A stretch of 64,000 nucleotides of DNA from Actinomycetota bacterium (GTDB lineage: Bacteria > Actinomycetota > Acidimicrobiia > Acidimicrobiales > Ilumatobacteraceae): positions 1-64,000 of the forward strand of contig JAPLAA010000009.1 in the NCBI GenBank assembly GCA_026393475.1, given 5' to 3'. Shown here one piece after another: positions 19,000 to 27,717 of the stretch; positions within the stretch are counted from its first letter, which is position 1, and each line of letters opens with the position of its first letter. The notes beneath the pieces are model-generated. The model made no database searches. It was given only the letters and a program-made list of their open reading frames with translations, and was not told where the DNA came from. Position numbers and translations under genes: made by a program.

Positions 19000-20028
19000 G
19001 TGTCGGAAACCATGGTTCGAGTCGGGATCGTCGGTGTAGGGAAGATGGGCCTGTCACATCTGGCTCTGTTCAACGCGCATTCGCAGGTCGATGTCACCGG
19101 GATCTGTGAGCCGCAGTCCTTCGTCGCGTCCGCGGTCGAGTCGCAGACGGGCATCGAGACGTACAAGACGCACGAGAAGCTGATCGACAACGCACCGCTC
19201 GACGCGGTCGTCATCGCGACGCCCAGCGCCACGCACTTCGAGGCTGCGATGTACGCGATCAAGAAGGGGCTGCACGTCTTCGTCGAGAAGCCGCTGTCAC
19301 TGAGCGCCGCCCAGTCGTGGCAGATGTCGCAGGCCGCGCTGCAGGCCGGTGTGGCCAACCAGGTCGGCTACCACAACCGCTTCATCGCCACGTTCGGCGA
19401 GGTCCGCCGGCTCGTGCAGTCGGGCGCGATCGGCGAGGTGTACCACGTCGACGGCCGGGCGTTCGGCCAAGTGGTCACCAAGCCCAAGTCCGGGTTCACG
19501 TGGCGGGCGAAGAAGTCCGAGGGCGGCGGTTGCCTCCACGACTACGCCTCGCACGCGGTCGACCTCATGAACTGGATCGTCGGACCGCCCCAGAGCGTGG
19601 TCGGCGCCCGCCTCACGAGCGTCCACTCCAAGGACGTCGAGGACGCGGTCTACGCCCTGTTCGGCTACGCCGCGGGCTTCTCGGGTCAGCTCGAGACGAA
19701 TTGGAGCGACGAGGCCCACCGCAAGATGAGCACCTCGATCACCGTCTACGGCACGAACGGCAAGATCCATGCCGACCGCCAGGAGTGCCAGGTGTTCCTG
19801 AAGCCCGGCCACTCGGTCGAGGGATATCCGTCCGGTTGGACGATCAAGTACATCACCGAGCTCCAGGGTCCGGTGTCGTTCTACCTGCGCGGCGAGGAGT
19901 ACTCGGCCCAGGTCGACAGCTTCGTGGCCGCGTGCAGCGAGCGGAACACCGCGCCGCTCAACTCGTTCGCCAGCGCGTACGAGACCGACTGGACGATCGA
20001 CCAGATCATGAAGGCGAGCGGGGAGTGA
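19000..20028 (+). CDS. Gfo/Idh/MocA-family NAD(P)-dependent sugar oxidoreductase
   Basis: 342 aa from GTG19000, with GGAAGG about 10 nt upstream; ATG19012 or ATG18982 are alternatives. The Rossmann fold opens with VRVGIVGVGKMGLSHL. The family's EKP motif is HVFVEKPLS, and GCLHDYASHAVDLMNW supplies the conserved C-terminal-domain His and Asp. These enzymes oxidise or reduce nucleotide-sugar or free-sugar carbons; members in polysaccharide clusters often make 3-keto or amino sugars. Position beside the WecG/TagA and GT2 genes supports nucleotide-sugar synthesis. The gene is followed after 5 nt by the AKR-like gene. Confidence 0.87.
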   Translation: MSETMVRVGIVGVGKMGLSHLALFNAHSQVDVTGICEPQSFVASAVESQTGIETYKTHEKLIDNAPLDAVVIATPSATHFEAAMYAIKKGLHVFVEKPLSLSAAQSWQMSQAALQAGVANQVGYHNRFIATFGEVRRLVQSGAIGEVYHVDGRAFGQVVTKPKSGFTWRAKKSEGGGCLHDYASHAVDLMNWIVGPPQSVVGARLTSVHSKDVEDAVYALFGYAAGFSGQLETNWSDEAHRKMSTSITVYGTNGKIHADRQECQVFLKPGHSVEGYPSGWTIKYITELQGPVSFYLRGEEYSAQVDSFVAACSERNTAPLNSFASAYETDWTIDQIMKASGE

Positions 20029-20033
20029 CCGCC

Positions 20034-20903
20034 ATGGACCGCATCCTTTTCGGCGACAACCAGTTCTTCGGTGTCAACCACATGTCGGAGGAGAAGGCGC
20101 GGGCGCAGGCCATGCGCTTCCGCACCGTCGACGACATCATCGAGGTGCTCGACATCGCGTACGACGCGGGCATCCGCACGTTCATGTGCACCACGCACGA
20201 CGCGATCGGCGGGGTGGCCGACCACGTGCGCGCCAACCCCGAGCGTTACTCGGACTTCATCTTCTACCCGGGCATGCCGTACGCCCACAAGTACGCGAAC
20301 GCGGTCAGCGAACTCGGCGTCATGGAGACGCTGAAGCAGTTCGCTCCCGGCGGTGTGGTCGAGACCCTCTGGAAGGGTGCTCGAGCCGGTCTGCGCAAGG
20401 ACGCCGAGCAGTTGATGAACATGCTCGTCGACGCAGAGATGAAGCGGTTCGTCGGCACGAAGACCCCGGTCGTCTTCCTCCAGAACGTCGTCGTCGACCT
20501 GTTGCTCGGGCTGGGCATGGCGCCGATGTTCAAGTCGTTCAACGACTACGTCCGCGACAACTACGGCGCGGAGGCGGGCTTCTTCAGCATGAACATGCCG
20601 CGCCTGCTCGACACGCTCGAGTCGGTCGGCCTCGACAACCCGATCATCTGTTGCAACTACAACAAGATCGGGTTTCGCATGTCCGGCGGCGTCGACCTCT
20701 ACGACCGCACGCTCGAGACCCGACGGGTCCGCTGCGTCGCCATGTCGGTCCTCGCCTCGGGTGCCATCCCGGCCGAGGAGGCGATCAAGTGGATCTGCGA
20801 GCGCCCGCAGATCGAGTCCATCGTGTTCGGCGCCTCGTCGCGCGGGAACATCCTCCAGACCAAGCAGCTCATCGAGAAGTACAGCGTGGGAGTCCAGGCA
20901 TGA
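20034..20903 (+). CDS. Aldo/keto-reductase-like TIM-barrel protein of a polysaccharide cluster
   Basis: 289 aa from ATG20034 with GGGGAG eight bases upstream. I do not recognise a named family with certainty. The N-terminus ILFGDNQFFGVNHMS, the repeated alpha/beta pattern, and the end SIVFGASSRGNILQTKQLIEK resemble the last strand and cofactor-binding helix of aldo/keto reductases. The usual Asp-Tyr-Lys-His catalytic set is not obvious. CNYNKIGFRMSGG is a distinctive internal motif. Tight packing between a sugar oxidoreductase and a WecG/TagA transferase (ATGA overlap at 20900) suggests a nucleotide-sugar or lipid-sugar step. Confidence 0.55.
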   Translation: MDRILFGDNQFFGVNHMSEEKARAQAMRFRTVDDIIEVLDIAYDAGIRTFMCTTHDAIGGVADHVRANPERYSDFIFYPGMPYAHKYANAVSELGVMETLKQFAPGGVVETLWKGARAGLRKDAEQLMNMLVDAEMKRFVGTKTPVVFLQNVVVDLLLGLGMAPMFKSFNDYVRDNYGAEAGFFSMNMPRLLDTLESVGLDNPIICCNYNKIGFRMSGGVDLYDRTLETRRVRCVAMSVLASGAIPAEEAIKWICERPQIESIVFGASSRGNILQTKQLIEKYSVGVQA

Positions 20904-21727
20904 CCGACATCGTCGCCAACCCTGCAGGGGACCAGGGCGCCACACCGCGGAGCACCCCGGTCGGCCTCGCCGTCACCCCGCGCCGCGTGCCGGTGCTCAA
21001 CGTCTACGTCGACGACATCTCCATGGACGACCTGCTGGAGATGCGCGAAGGCGCGATGGCCACCCTGCACGTCGACATGATCGTGAAGCTCCAGCACGAC
21101 CGCGAGTTCTACGACATCTGGAACACCTTCGACGTCGTCACCTGCGACAGCCAGTTCCTCTACTTCGCGCTGAAGCTGCTTCGCCGCGGCGTGTGCATGC
21201 GCGTGTCGGGTTCCGACTACTTCCCGAAGTTCTACACGCGGTACGCGAACGACCCGTCGGTGACCGTGTTCCTCGTCGGCGCTGCCCCCGGCATCGCCGA
21301 GAAGGCCCGCGCCGACATCAACGCGAAGGTCGGCCGCGAGATCATCGTCGGCACCAACGCACCGGCGTTCGACTTCCGTGACGGCACGCCCGCCAACGAT
21401 GCGCTCATCGACGAGATCAACGCCTCGGGGGCCACCTCGCTGCTCGTCGCGCTCGGCGCCGGTCGCCAGGAGAAGTGGATCGCCAACAACCGGCACCGCA
21501 TGCCGAACGTGAAGCTCTTCCTGCCCCTCGGCGGCACCATCGACTACGAGGCGGACGCCGTGAAGCGCCCGCCGGCGTTCATCACCAACATCGGTCTCGA
21601 GTGGTTCTGGCGTCTCGTGCGCGAACCGAAGCGGCGCTGGCGCCGGTACGTGATCGAAGAGCCGAAGGTGATCCCGTACCTCGTTCGCGACGCGTTCGGG
21701 AAGTACCGCAACCCCTTCTCCACGTGA
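20900..21727 (+). CDS. WecG/TagA/CpsF-family glycosyltransferase (GT26)
   Basis: 275 aa. The central region VTCDSQFLYFALKLLRRG and RVSGSDYFPKF matches the family's acceptor and donor regions; the Asp in TCDS aligns with the proposed catalytic Asp of TagA, although the usual N-A-D-G is altered. VFLVGAAPGIAEKA, LVALGAGRQEKWI and LPLGGTIDYEADAVKRPP are well conserved. C-terminal basic residues would hold it at the inner face of the membrane. Such enzymes add the second sugar to an undecaprenyl-linked sugar. It overlaps both neighbours (ATGA before, GTGA after), so it is part of a coupled operon. Confidence 0.87.
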   Translation: MTDIVANPAGDQGATPRSTPVGLAVTPRRVPVLNVYVDDISMDDLLEMREGAMATLHVDMIVKLQHDREFYDIWNTFDVVTCDSQFLYFALKLLRRGVCMRVSGSDYFPKFYTRYANDPSVTVFLVGAAPGIAEKARADINAKVGREIIVGTNAPAFDFRDGTPANDALIDEINASGATSLLVALGAGRQEKWIANNRHRMPNVKLFLPLGGTIDYEADAVKRPPAFITNIGLEWFWRLVREPKRRWRRYVIEEPKVIPYLVRDAFGKYRNPFST

Positions 21728-22608
21728 CGTCGGAACGCGAGATGAGCTCCGCACCGGCCATCTCCGTCGTGATCCCCACGGGGTCGGTCGACGGCGACCT
21801 GACCACCCAGTTGCGCGCCGTGCTCGCCCAGGAGGGGACGGCGCCGTTCGAGGTGATCGTGTCGCTCAACACCGCCGATCCCGCCGCACGTCGCGCCCTC
21901 GACGCCTGCCTCGCCGGGCTGGCCGACCCGCGGGTGCGTTCGATCGACTCGAGCCAGGTTCGTGGCGCCGCCCATGCGCGCAACGCCGGAGCGCGCGCCG
22001 CGCTCGGCGACCTGCTGGCGTTCTGCGACGCCGACGACATCGTCCGGGCGGGATGGCTGGCCAACATCACCGCGGCGCTCGACGGTCCGACCGCGAGGTT
22101 CGACGCGGTCAGCGGACTGTGCGTCGACTTCTCCGACGAGGGCGACGTGCCGAAGTGGCTGCCGCCGCCTCCGCGTGATGCGCTGCCGACCTTCCTCGGC
22201 GTGCCGTACCTGCTGTCGGGCAACCTCGCCGTCAAGCGGGCCGTGTTCGAGATGGTCGGCGGTTTCGACGAGACCCTCACCCGGTGCGAGGACATCGCAC
22301 TGTCGTGGCAACTCCTCCGCAAGGATGTCCCGATCGGCTTCGAGCCCTCGGCGATCCTCGACTACCGCATCCGACCGTCGGTGTCGAAGATGTTGCGGCA
22401 GCACTACTACTACGGGATCGGCATGTCCGAAGTGCTGATCCGGCACGGTCGTCCGGGCGAGGACGGCTCGGCCGGCGCCGGGACGCTGCTGCGCCCCAAC
22501 AACTCCAAGGGTGGTCTCCGGTCTCCGGTCGCCGTCCTCCGCAAGGTGGCCATCGCCGCCGGGCGACTCGTCGGCATGGTCCGCGAGCGCCGACGGAAGC
22601 ATCGGTGA
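21724..22608 (+). CDS. Family 2 glycosyltransferase
   Basis: 294 aa from GTG21724, which overlaps the previous stop; ATG21742 is the alternative. The GT-A fold starts ISVVIPTGSVDGDL. The DxD-type metal site is CDADDI, and GGFDETLTRCEDIALSWQL gives the conserved GGFDE and ED residues around the catalytic base. There is no membrane segment apart from a basic C-terminus. It transfers a sugar from a nucleotide donor to a growing lipid-linked repeat unit; the donor is unknown. Its stop overlaps the flippase start (GTGA). Confidence 0.88.
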   Translation: MTSEREMSSAPAISVVIPTGSVDGDLTTQLRAVLAQEGTAPFEVIVSLNTADPAARRALDACLAGLADPRVRSIDSSQVRGAAHARNAGARAALGDLLAFCDADDIVRAGWLANITAALDGPTARFDAVSGLCVDFSDEGDVPKWLPPPPRDALPTFLGVPYLLSGNLAVKRAVFEMVGGFDETLTRCEDIALSWQLLRKDVPIGFEPSAILDYRIRPSVSKMLRQHYYYGIGMSEVLIRHGRPGEDGSAGAGTLLRPNNSKGGLRSPVAVLRKVAIAAGRLVGMVRERRRKHR

Positions 22609-24029
22609 GTTCGATGGACACCGCGACCGACCGCGACGACGGCGGACGTCGCGACGACCCGGTCGACGGCACGCCCGTCGACCCGGTCGCCGACACCCCC
22701 GGCGACGGCGCGCCGGCTGGTCGCGTGAAGGGGCTCGTCGGCAGGGTCCGCACCAACAAGTTGGCGCGCGACTCGGTGTGGGGCATGTCGCTCGAGGGCG
22801 TCAGCCTGCTGTCGACGATCCTGGTGTTCTCGCTGCTCGGCCGATCGCTCGGCCCGACCGACTACGGCGCGTACGTCTCGGTGTTCGCGGTCGTCAACCC
22901 GATGGTCACCCTCACCGCGTCCGGGGTGTCGCTCGCGCTCATGGAGCACGCCGTGCGCCGCCAGGAGTCGTTGGAGGAGACCGCCCGGTCGTCCATCACG
23001 ATGTCGTTGGTGCTCGGCAGCGTGCTCTCGGTGATCGGCGTGCTGCTCGCCCTCAACATCGTCGAGGAGATCTCCGCCATCGCGGCCATCACGATCGTCA
23101 TCGGCGAGTTCCTCGTGTCGCCGCTGTCGATGATCGCCGCCTCCACGCTGCAGTCGGGATCGTCGTTCCGGGACGCCACCAAGGTGCGCCTCGCCACGAC
23201 GATCGCACGCACGGTGGTGGTCGTCACCCTGTACGCCATCGGGCACCTGACGGTGATGGTCTACGTCATCGTGAACGTGTCGGTGCTGCTGTTGGTGTCG
23301 ATCGCCGCGCTGCACCAGGTCGGCAAGAAGTTCGGCTTCCGATTCCTCCCCGGACGGTTCCAGATCCCGATGCTCAAGACCAACGGCACCTACTCGGTCG
23401 GCATCTCCGCGTACTCGTTCCAGAACGACGGCGAGAAGACCGTGATGACGGCGAACGGCCTCACCACCGACACCGGCCTCTATTCGGCGGCCTACCGGGT
23501 GGTGATGATGGGGCTCATCCCGATCGGCGCGTTCATGTCGGCGTCGCACACCAAGATCCTCGAGCAGGTCGAGAACGAGAAGGGGCACCACCTCCGACTC
23601 TCGGCCAGGTTCGCCGCGATCCTCGGCGTCTACGGCCTGATCTTCTCGATCGCCGCGTTCTTCGCTGCCCCGCTGCTGCCACTGCTCGTCGGCGACGCGT
23701 TCGAGGACTCGGTCGAGATGATGCGGTGGCTTGCGCCGATCGTGTTCCTCCGCGCGATCGGCGCCACCCCGGTGAACGGCCTGCTCGGCCTCGGCCGCAT
23801 GGGTGTGCGCACCCTCGTGATCGTCGTCGTCGCCGCGATCAGCGTGGTCATGTACATCGTGATGATCCCCATCTGGGGCTGGAAGGGCGCCGTCATCGCC
23901 ACGATGATCGGCGAGGTCCTCAACGTCGTCACCGCCTGGACAGCGCTCGTCATCCTCCAGCGTCGACACGACCGATCCATCGACGCCGAATCACTCACCC
24001 CCCCGACCCCCTTGGAGACCATGTCATGA
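22605..24029 (+). CDS. Wzx-type polysaccharide flippase (MATE/MVF superfamily)
   Basis: 474 aa from GTG22605. A hydrophilic Asp/Gly-rich head of about 45 residues precedes twelve or more hydrophobic segments. LARDSVWGMSLEGVSLLSTIL, LLGRSLGPTDYGAYVSVFAVVN and TDTGLYSAAYRVVMM are typical of the polysaccharide-export flippase family. It would flip the lipid-linked repeat unit for the polymerase encoded at 7990. The long charged N-terminal head is unusual for Wzx proteins. It overlaps both neighbours (GTGA, ATGA). Confidence 0.88.
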   Translation: MSSMDTATDRDDGGRRDDPVDGTPVDPVADTPGDGAPAGRVKGLVGRVRTNKLARDSVWGMSLEGVSLLSTILVFSLLGRSLGPTDYGAYVSVFAVVNPMVTLTASGVSLALMEHAVRRQESLEETARSSITMSLVLGSVLSVIGVLLALNIVEEISAIAAITIVIGEFLVSPLSMIAASTLQSGSSFRDATKVRLATTIARTVVVVTLYAIGHLTVMVYVIVNVSVLLLVSIAALHQVGKKFGFRFLPGRFQIPMLKTNGTYSVGISAYSFQNDGEKTVMTANGLTTDTGLYSAAYRVVMMGLIPIGAFMSASHTKILEQVENEKGHHLRLSARFAAILGVYGLIFSIAAFFAAPLLPLLVGDAFEDSVEMMRWLAPIVFLRAIGATPVNGLLGLGRMGVRTLVIVVVAAISVVMYIVMIPIWGWKGAVIATMIGEVLNVVTAWTALVILQRRHDRSIDAESLTPPTPLETMS

Positions 24030-24991
24030 GCGGCGTTTCCTCGTCGTCGCCGTCCTCGGCGGCACCCGTCGACTGGAAGGACCAGCGCGTCAAGATCGCG
24101 ATCTGCACCTACCGTCGACCCGACCTGCTCGAGCGGCTGTTGCGCGCCGTCGTCGATCTCCACGACAAGGCGCAGGCCACCACGCTCGGTGTCGTCGTCG
24201 TCGACGACAGCCCCGATCGTGAGGGCGGCCCGGTGGTGCAGGCGGTGCAGGCCGACACGTCACTGCTGATCGAGTACATCGGACTCGGATCGCAGAACAT
24301 CGCCCAGGCGCGCAACACCGCGCTCGAGGCAGCGCTGGCCGGTTCCGATTGGGTCGCCTTCCTCGACGACGACTGCGCGCCGCACCTCGACTGGCTCGAC
24401 CGGCTCTTCGACGTCCAGCACGGTCACGACGCCGACATCGTCACGTCGGGCGTCCGCTACGTCGCGCCCCCGTCGGCGCCGTCGTGGTTGAAGGAGGACC
24501 ACTTCATCGAGGACTTCAACCCCTACGTCGACGGCGACATCCCCGACCACGGGTGCATGGCCAACGTGCTGCTGCGGTCGTCGTGGTTCCTGGAGCACGC
24601 GGACGTGCGGTTCCAGCGTCACCTGGGCGAGACCGGTGGCGAGGACATGTTGTTCCTCGACAACGCGGCCGGTGCCGGCGCGGTGATGCGCTGGAGTTCG
24701 TCGGGCCTGGTCGACGAGCAACTGGCCGCCGAGCGGCTCAACCTGCGCTACATGCTGTACCGGGCCCTCTGGTACGGGAACAACAACGTCCTCGTCAACG
24801 TGCAAGCCGGGTGGAGCTCGCGCTCGCGTCTGCTGCTGCGCTGCGGCAAGCGGTTCCTGATGTTGATCGTCACCACCCTCGCGGCGATCGTCCGTCCGAA
24901 GCACTTCCGGTGGCGCAAGCGTCTCGCCGAGCTGCTGCACATCGTGGGCATGGCCACCGGCCTGATGGGTGTGAGGCTGAAGCACCGATGA
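24026..24991 (+). CDS. Family 2 glycosyltransferase
   Basis: 321 aa. After a Ser-rich head, KIAICTYRRPDLLERLL starts the GT-A fold. VVVVDDSPD and the metal site FLDDDCAPH are present, with QNIAQARNTAL as the conserved N-A-R-N segment. TGGEDMLFL supplies the catalytic-base ED. A hydrophobic stretch near the C-terminus (about 277-292) may associate with the membrane. The donor and acceptor are unknown. ATG24026 overlaps the flippase stop. A 52-nt gap separates it from the next GT2 gene, the only break in this otherwise overlapping series. Confidence 0.88.
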   Translation: MSGVSSSSPSSAAPVDWKDQRVKIAICTYRRPDLLERLLRAVVDLHDKAQATTLGVVVVDDSPDREGGPVVQAVQADTSLLIEYIGLGSQNIAQARNTALEAALAGSDWVAFLDDDCAPHLDWLDRLFDVQHGHDADIVTSGVRYVAPPSAPSWLKEDHFIEDFNPYVDGDIPDHGCMANVLLRSSWFLEHADVRFQRHLGETGGEDMLFLDNAAGAGAVMRWSSSGLVDEQLAAERLNLRYMLYRALWYGNNNVLVNVQAGWSSRSRLLLRCGKRFLMLIVTTLAAIVRPKHFRWRKRLAELLHIVGMATGLMGVRLKHR

Positions 24992-25043
24992 GCCGCCGCC
25001 ACCTCCGAGGGCCGCATCGCCGGCCCGATGTCGGGTGGTCGCC

Positions 25044-26027
25044 ATGAGCGAGCTCGAGCTCACCGTGGTGATGGCCACCAAGAACCGACCCGACCTGGCG
25101 CTCCGGATGTGCCGGAGCCTGCTGCGCGCCCGTGGTGTCGACCTCGAGGTCGTCATCGTCGACGACGGTTCGTCGTCCGACGCCGCGTCGGTGCTCGCCG
25201 CCTTCGCGGCGTCGAGCGATCGCGTGCACCTGCACCGCATCGAGACCTCGGTCGGCCCGTCGTCGGCCCGCAACACCGGACTCGGGCTCGCGCGTGGACG
25301 GTGGACCTCCTTCGTCGACGACGACGACCTCGTGGGCCCCGACTTCTACCGCACGGTGATCGACCGCCTGCTCGCCGACGGTTCGTGCTGGGGTTTCGGG
25401 GCGGCGGTCTCGATCGACGACGACCTCGAGGTGATCGGCTGCCGTTCGGCACGCACGCCCGTGCCGATGCTGCGTGCGCTCCTGCAGGAGAACATCGTGC
25501 CCGCCAGCGGACTCGCGGTCACCGCCGACACACACCTGCTGCGTCGGATCGGCGGCTTCGATGGCGACTGCGTCGGCGTCGAGGACTGGGATCTCGTGAT
25601 CCGGCTTGCCCGCGAGGGCGAGCCGGTGATGGTGAGCGAACCGATGCTCGCGTTCCGGAGTGTCAGCCAGGGGTCCGTCAGCGCCGACACCCAGCGGCTC
25701 CACGACGCGGCGAAGGTGCTGCGGCGCAAGTTCGCCGAGGACTACCGCCGGCTCGGCATCGACGTCGACTGGGCGGCCCTCGATCGATATCTCGTGATGG
25801 GCGACCTCGCCGCCAAGCGTCGACTGCCGGCGGCGAAGCGGTCGCTGCGTGCGGCCTGGAAGCGCCGTAGCCCGCGCCTGGTCGCGAAGGCGCTGCTGAT
25901 CTTCGTCAGCCCCGATCTGGCCGCACGTCAGGCCCGCCGGCGGATGGTCACCCAGGTGCCGGTCGAGATCTCGTCGTACGCGCGTCGCTGGATCGACGAG
26001 TTCGCGTCCGACGCGCGAGCAGCCTGA
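25044..26027 (+). CDS. Family 2 glycosyltransferase
   Basis: 327 aa from ATG25044; a GTG nine bases earlier is in frame. LTVVMATKNRPDLALRM, VVIVDDGSSSD, SSARNTGLGLARG and the metal site FVDDDDLVG are standard GT2 motifs, and GVEDWDLVIRL gives the ED pair. The C-terminal 100 residues are basic and helical. This is the third GT2 in the cluster, so the repeat unit has at least four or five sugars if each enzyme adds one. It converges on the GT4 gene with only 23 nt between stops. Confidence 0.88.
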   Translation: MSELELTVVMATKNRPDLALRMCRSLLRARGVDLEVVIVDDGSSSDAASVLAAFAASSDRVHLHRIETSVGPSSARNTGLGLARGRWTSFVDDDDLVGPDFYRTVIDRLLADGSCWGFGAAVSIDDDLEVIGCRSARTPVPMLRALLQENIVPASGLAVTADTHLLRRIGGFDGDCVGVEDWDLVIRLAREGEPVMVSEPMLAFRSVSQGSVSADTQRLHDAAKVLRRKFAEDYRRLGIDVDWAALDRYLVMGDLAAKRRLPAAKRSLRAAWKRRSPRLVAKALLIFVSPDLAARQARRRMVTQVPVEISSYARRWIDEFASDARAA

Positions 26028-26050
26028 CCGTTCGCGGCAACGTCGGGTCG

Positions 26051-27280
26051 CTATGCCCCGGCGTGCGCTCGCCGCAGCGCGGCCTCGAGCCCGACCACGT
26101 TCCGACGGATGTCGTGGGCCGCGGCGACCGCCTCGCGCGCTTGGCGGACGATCAGGTCGCGGTCGGGTGAGCTGAGGGCGGACGCGAGCGCCGCCGCGAG
26201 CGCCTCGGCGTCGCCGGCCGGCACGACCCACCCGGTGTGATCGTTCACGACCAGTTCGGGGATGCCGCTGATGTAGGTGGTGACCACCGGGACGCCCACG
26301 GCCATCGCCTCCATGATCGACACGGGCAGGCCTTCGGCGAACGACGGCAGGCAGAACACGTCGGCGTCGCGGAGCGCCGCCGCCACCGCCGACGGTGCGA
26401 GCGCTCCGACGAACTCGATCAGGTCGGTCACGCCGGCGGCGGCGGCGGCTCCACGGAGATCGGCCTCGAACGGTCCCGAGCCGATGCAGCGGACGCGGAC
26501 GTCGGTGCCGGCGGCCCGCAGCCGGCCGACGGCCTGGATGAGCACCAGGTGGCCCTTCTCGGGGGAGAGGCGAGCGGTGATGACCACCGTGGGCGCGGTG
26601 GCCGCAGGGCGTTCGCCGCGGAACGGGAAGTCGTCGAGGTCGAGGCCGCAGCGGACGATGTCGATCTTCGGCCATGCCGACACCGGCCCGATGCGCATCA
26701 GCTGCGAACGGGTGAACGAGCTGATGCACACCACCCCGTCGGCCGCGTCGAGCTTGTCGGCCAGCCGCGACGTGTCCTCGGTGACGAACTCGTGCCATCC
26801 GTGGATGGTGACGCTCCAGGTGAAGCGGCCCGACCGGCGGACGTCGTTGGCGAACGCGGCCGTGAACCAGGCGACGGTGGCGGGCACCTGCCCGAAGTGG
26901 GCGTGCAGCCCGTCGCAGCGCTCGGCTCGGCAGTGCCGCCAGACGAGGAGGGCTTCGAGGAACTGCAGGAACTGTTTGCGGATCCGGGTGAGGTCGCCGT
27001 GGGTGCCGCCGAACGCCCGCCGGATACCACGCAGCGTGGCCAGCGGATGGCGCAGCATGGTGGTGGCGAGGGCGGCGGCCACCCCGGCCGACGCCGACTT
27101 CACGACGAACGTGCGGGCGGCGTCGCTGCGGTCGAGATCGGTCAGCAACTGACCCTCGGGCGCTCGGTTGAGCGTGATCGGCACGACCTCGATCCCCCGG
27201 GCCTCCAACGCGTGGATCTCGCGCTGGATGAAGGTGTGCGACACCGCCGGGTAGTCGGTGGAGAGATAGGCGATCCTCAT
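26051..27280 (-). CDS. Family 4 glycosyltransferase (GT-B fold)
   Basis: 409 aa. The N-terminal domain begins MRIAYLSTDYPAVSHTFIQREI, like WcaL/AmsK-type enzymes. LHAHFGQ contributes the acceptor-side His motif. The C-terminal domain has ITARLSPEKGHLVLIQA and the E-x7-E donor motif FAEGLPVSIMEAMAVGVPVV. GT4 enzymes retain the anomeric configuration and often add hexoses in exopolysaccharide assembly. It is on the opposite strand to the other glycosyltransferases. Its promoter must lie in the 27281-27739 region, divergent from the ribosomal operon. Confidence 0.9.
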   Translation of the reverse strand: MRIAYLSTDYPAVSHTFIQREIHALEARGIEVVPITLNRAPEGQLLTDLDRSDAARTFVVKSASAGVAAALATTMLRHPLATLRGIRRAFGGTHGDLTRIRKQFLQFLEALLVWRHCRAERCDGLHAHFGQVPATVAWFTAAFANDVRRSGRFTWSVTIHGWHEFVTEDTSRLADKLDAADGVVCISSFTRSQLMRIGPVSAWPKIDIVRCGLDLDDFPFRGERPAATAPTVVITARLSPEKGHLVLIQAVGRLRAAGTDVRVRCIGSGPFEADLRGAAAAAGVTDLIEFVGALAPSAVAAALRDADVFCLPSFAEGLPVSIMEAMAVGVPVVTTYISGIPELVVNDHTGWVVPAGDAEALAAALASALSSPDRDLIVRQAREAVAAAHDIRRNVVGLEAALRRAHAGA

Positions 27281-27375
27281 GCCCGGCCGAGGCTAGCGAG
27301 GGGCGCCCGCAGGGGGGTGCCAGTGGGCCGAGGTGGCATGCCGCGGACCTGGAATGGGGGCGAACGGCCCATCGC

Positions 27376-27435
27376 GGCCCGAGGCGCGGCCCGTGGCGCG
27401 GCCGGTGGCGCGAACTGTCGCGCGAACTGTGGGGA
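27376..27435. repeat. Five 12-bp tandem units upstream of the rplC promoter
   Basis: Units are GGCCCGAGGCGC, GGCCCGTGGCGC, GGCCGGTGGCGC, GAACTGTCGCGC and GAACTGTGGGGA, each exactly 12 bp. The array ends 6 bp before the candidate -35 hexamer. It may be a slippage product or a set of protein sites, and it lies between the divergent GT4 gene and the ribosomal operon. Confidence 0.7.
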
Positions 27436-27441
27436 CGCGGG

Positions 27442-27471
27442 TTGGCAGCGGGCGAGGCTGGCCGGTAGCGT
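27442..27471 (+). promoter_or_regulatory. Candidate promoter for the rplC operon
   Basis: TTGGCA (27442-27447) and TAGCGT (27466-27471) are separated by 18 bp and fit the loose actinobacterial housekeeping pattern TTGNCA and TANNNT. The predicted transcript would start near 27478 and carry a leader of about 260 nt before rplC. No transcription data support it; it is a motif match only. Confidence 0.4.
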
Positions 27472-27498
27472 TGCGAAGTCAATTTACGTCCGGGTGCG

Positions 27499-27717
27499 CC
27501 CCTCGATCTGCCTCGTGCAGGACGAGGGGGACCACACGGCAACAACTCAACTCGGTGCTCCGCCGGTCAGTCCGACCTGCGGAGCATTTGCGTGAACGGC
27601 GCCCGTTTCGTCAGGCGCCGTGCCACTCGTGCGAGGCAATCGGCTGTGAACCGCAGCTGCCCAGCTCGCGAAGTACCAGCTCAGACGGATTGAAGACACT
27701 GCCCGGCACCCGCCGGG
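27499..27717 (+). promoter_or_regulatory. Hairpin-rich 5' leader of the rplC operon
   Basis: Four inverted repeats lie in the leader. CCCCTCG/CGAGGGG has arms at 27499-27505 and 27523-27529. TGCTCCGC/GCGGAGCA has arms at 27556-27563 and 27579-27586. ACGGCGCC/GGCGCCGT has arms at 27596-27603 and 27614-27621. CCCGGC/GCCGGG has arms at 27702-27707 and 27712-27717. The last one ends just before the GAAGGAAAAGG Shine-Dalgarno region of rplC. No U-tract follows any of them. By analogy with the S10-operon leaders that bind L4, this may be a ribosomal-protein autoregulatory leader, which is inference. Confidence 0.5.

Noticed and set aside
562-27280. A recently inserted mobile island between rpsJ and rplC
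   Set aside because: No integrase, transposase, tRNA or flanking direct repeat was found, and composition matches the surroundings. A rearrangement or ancient insertion remains possible.
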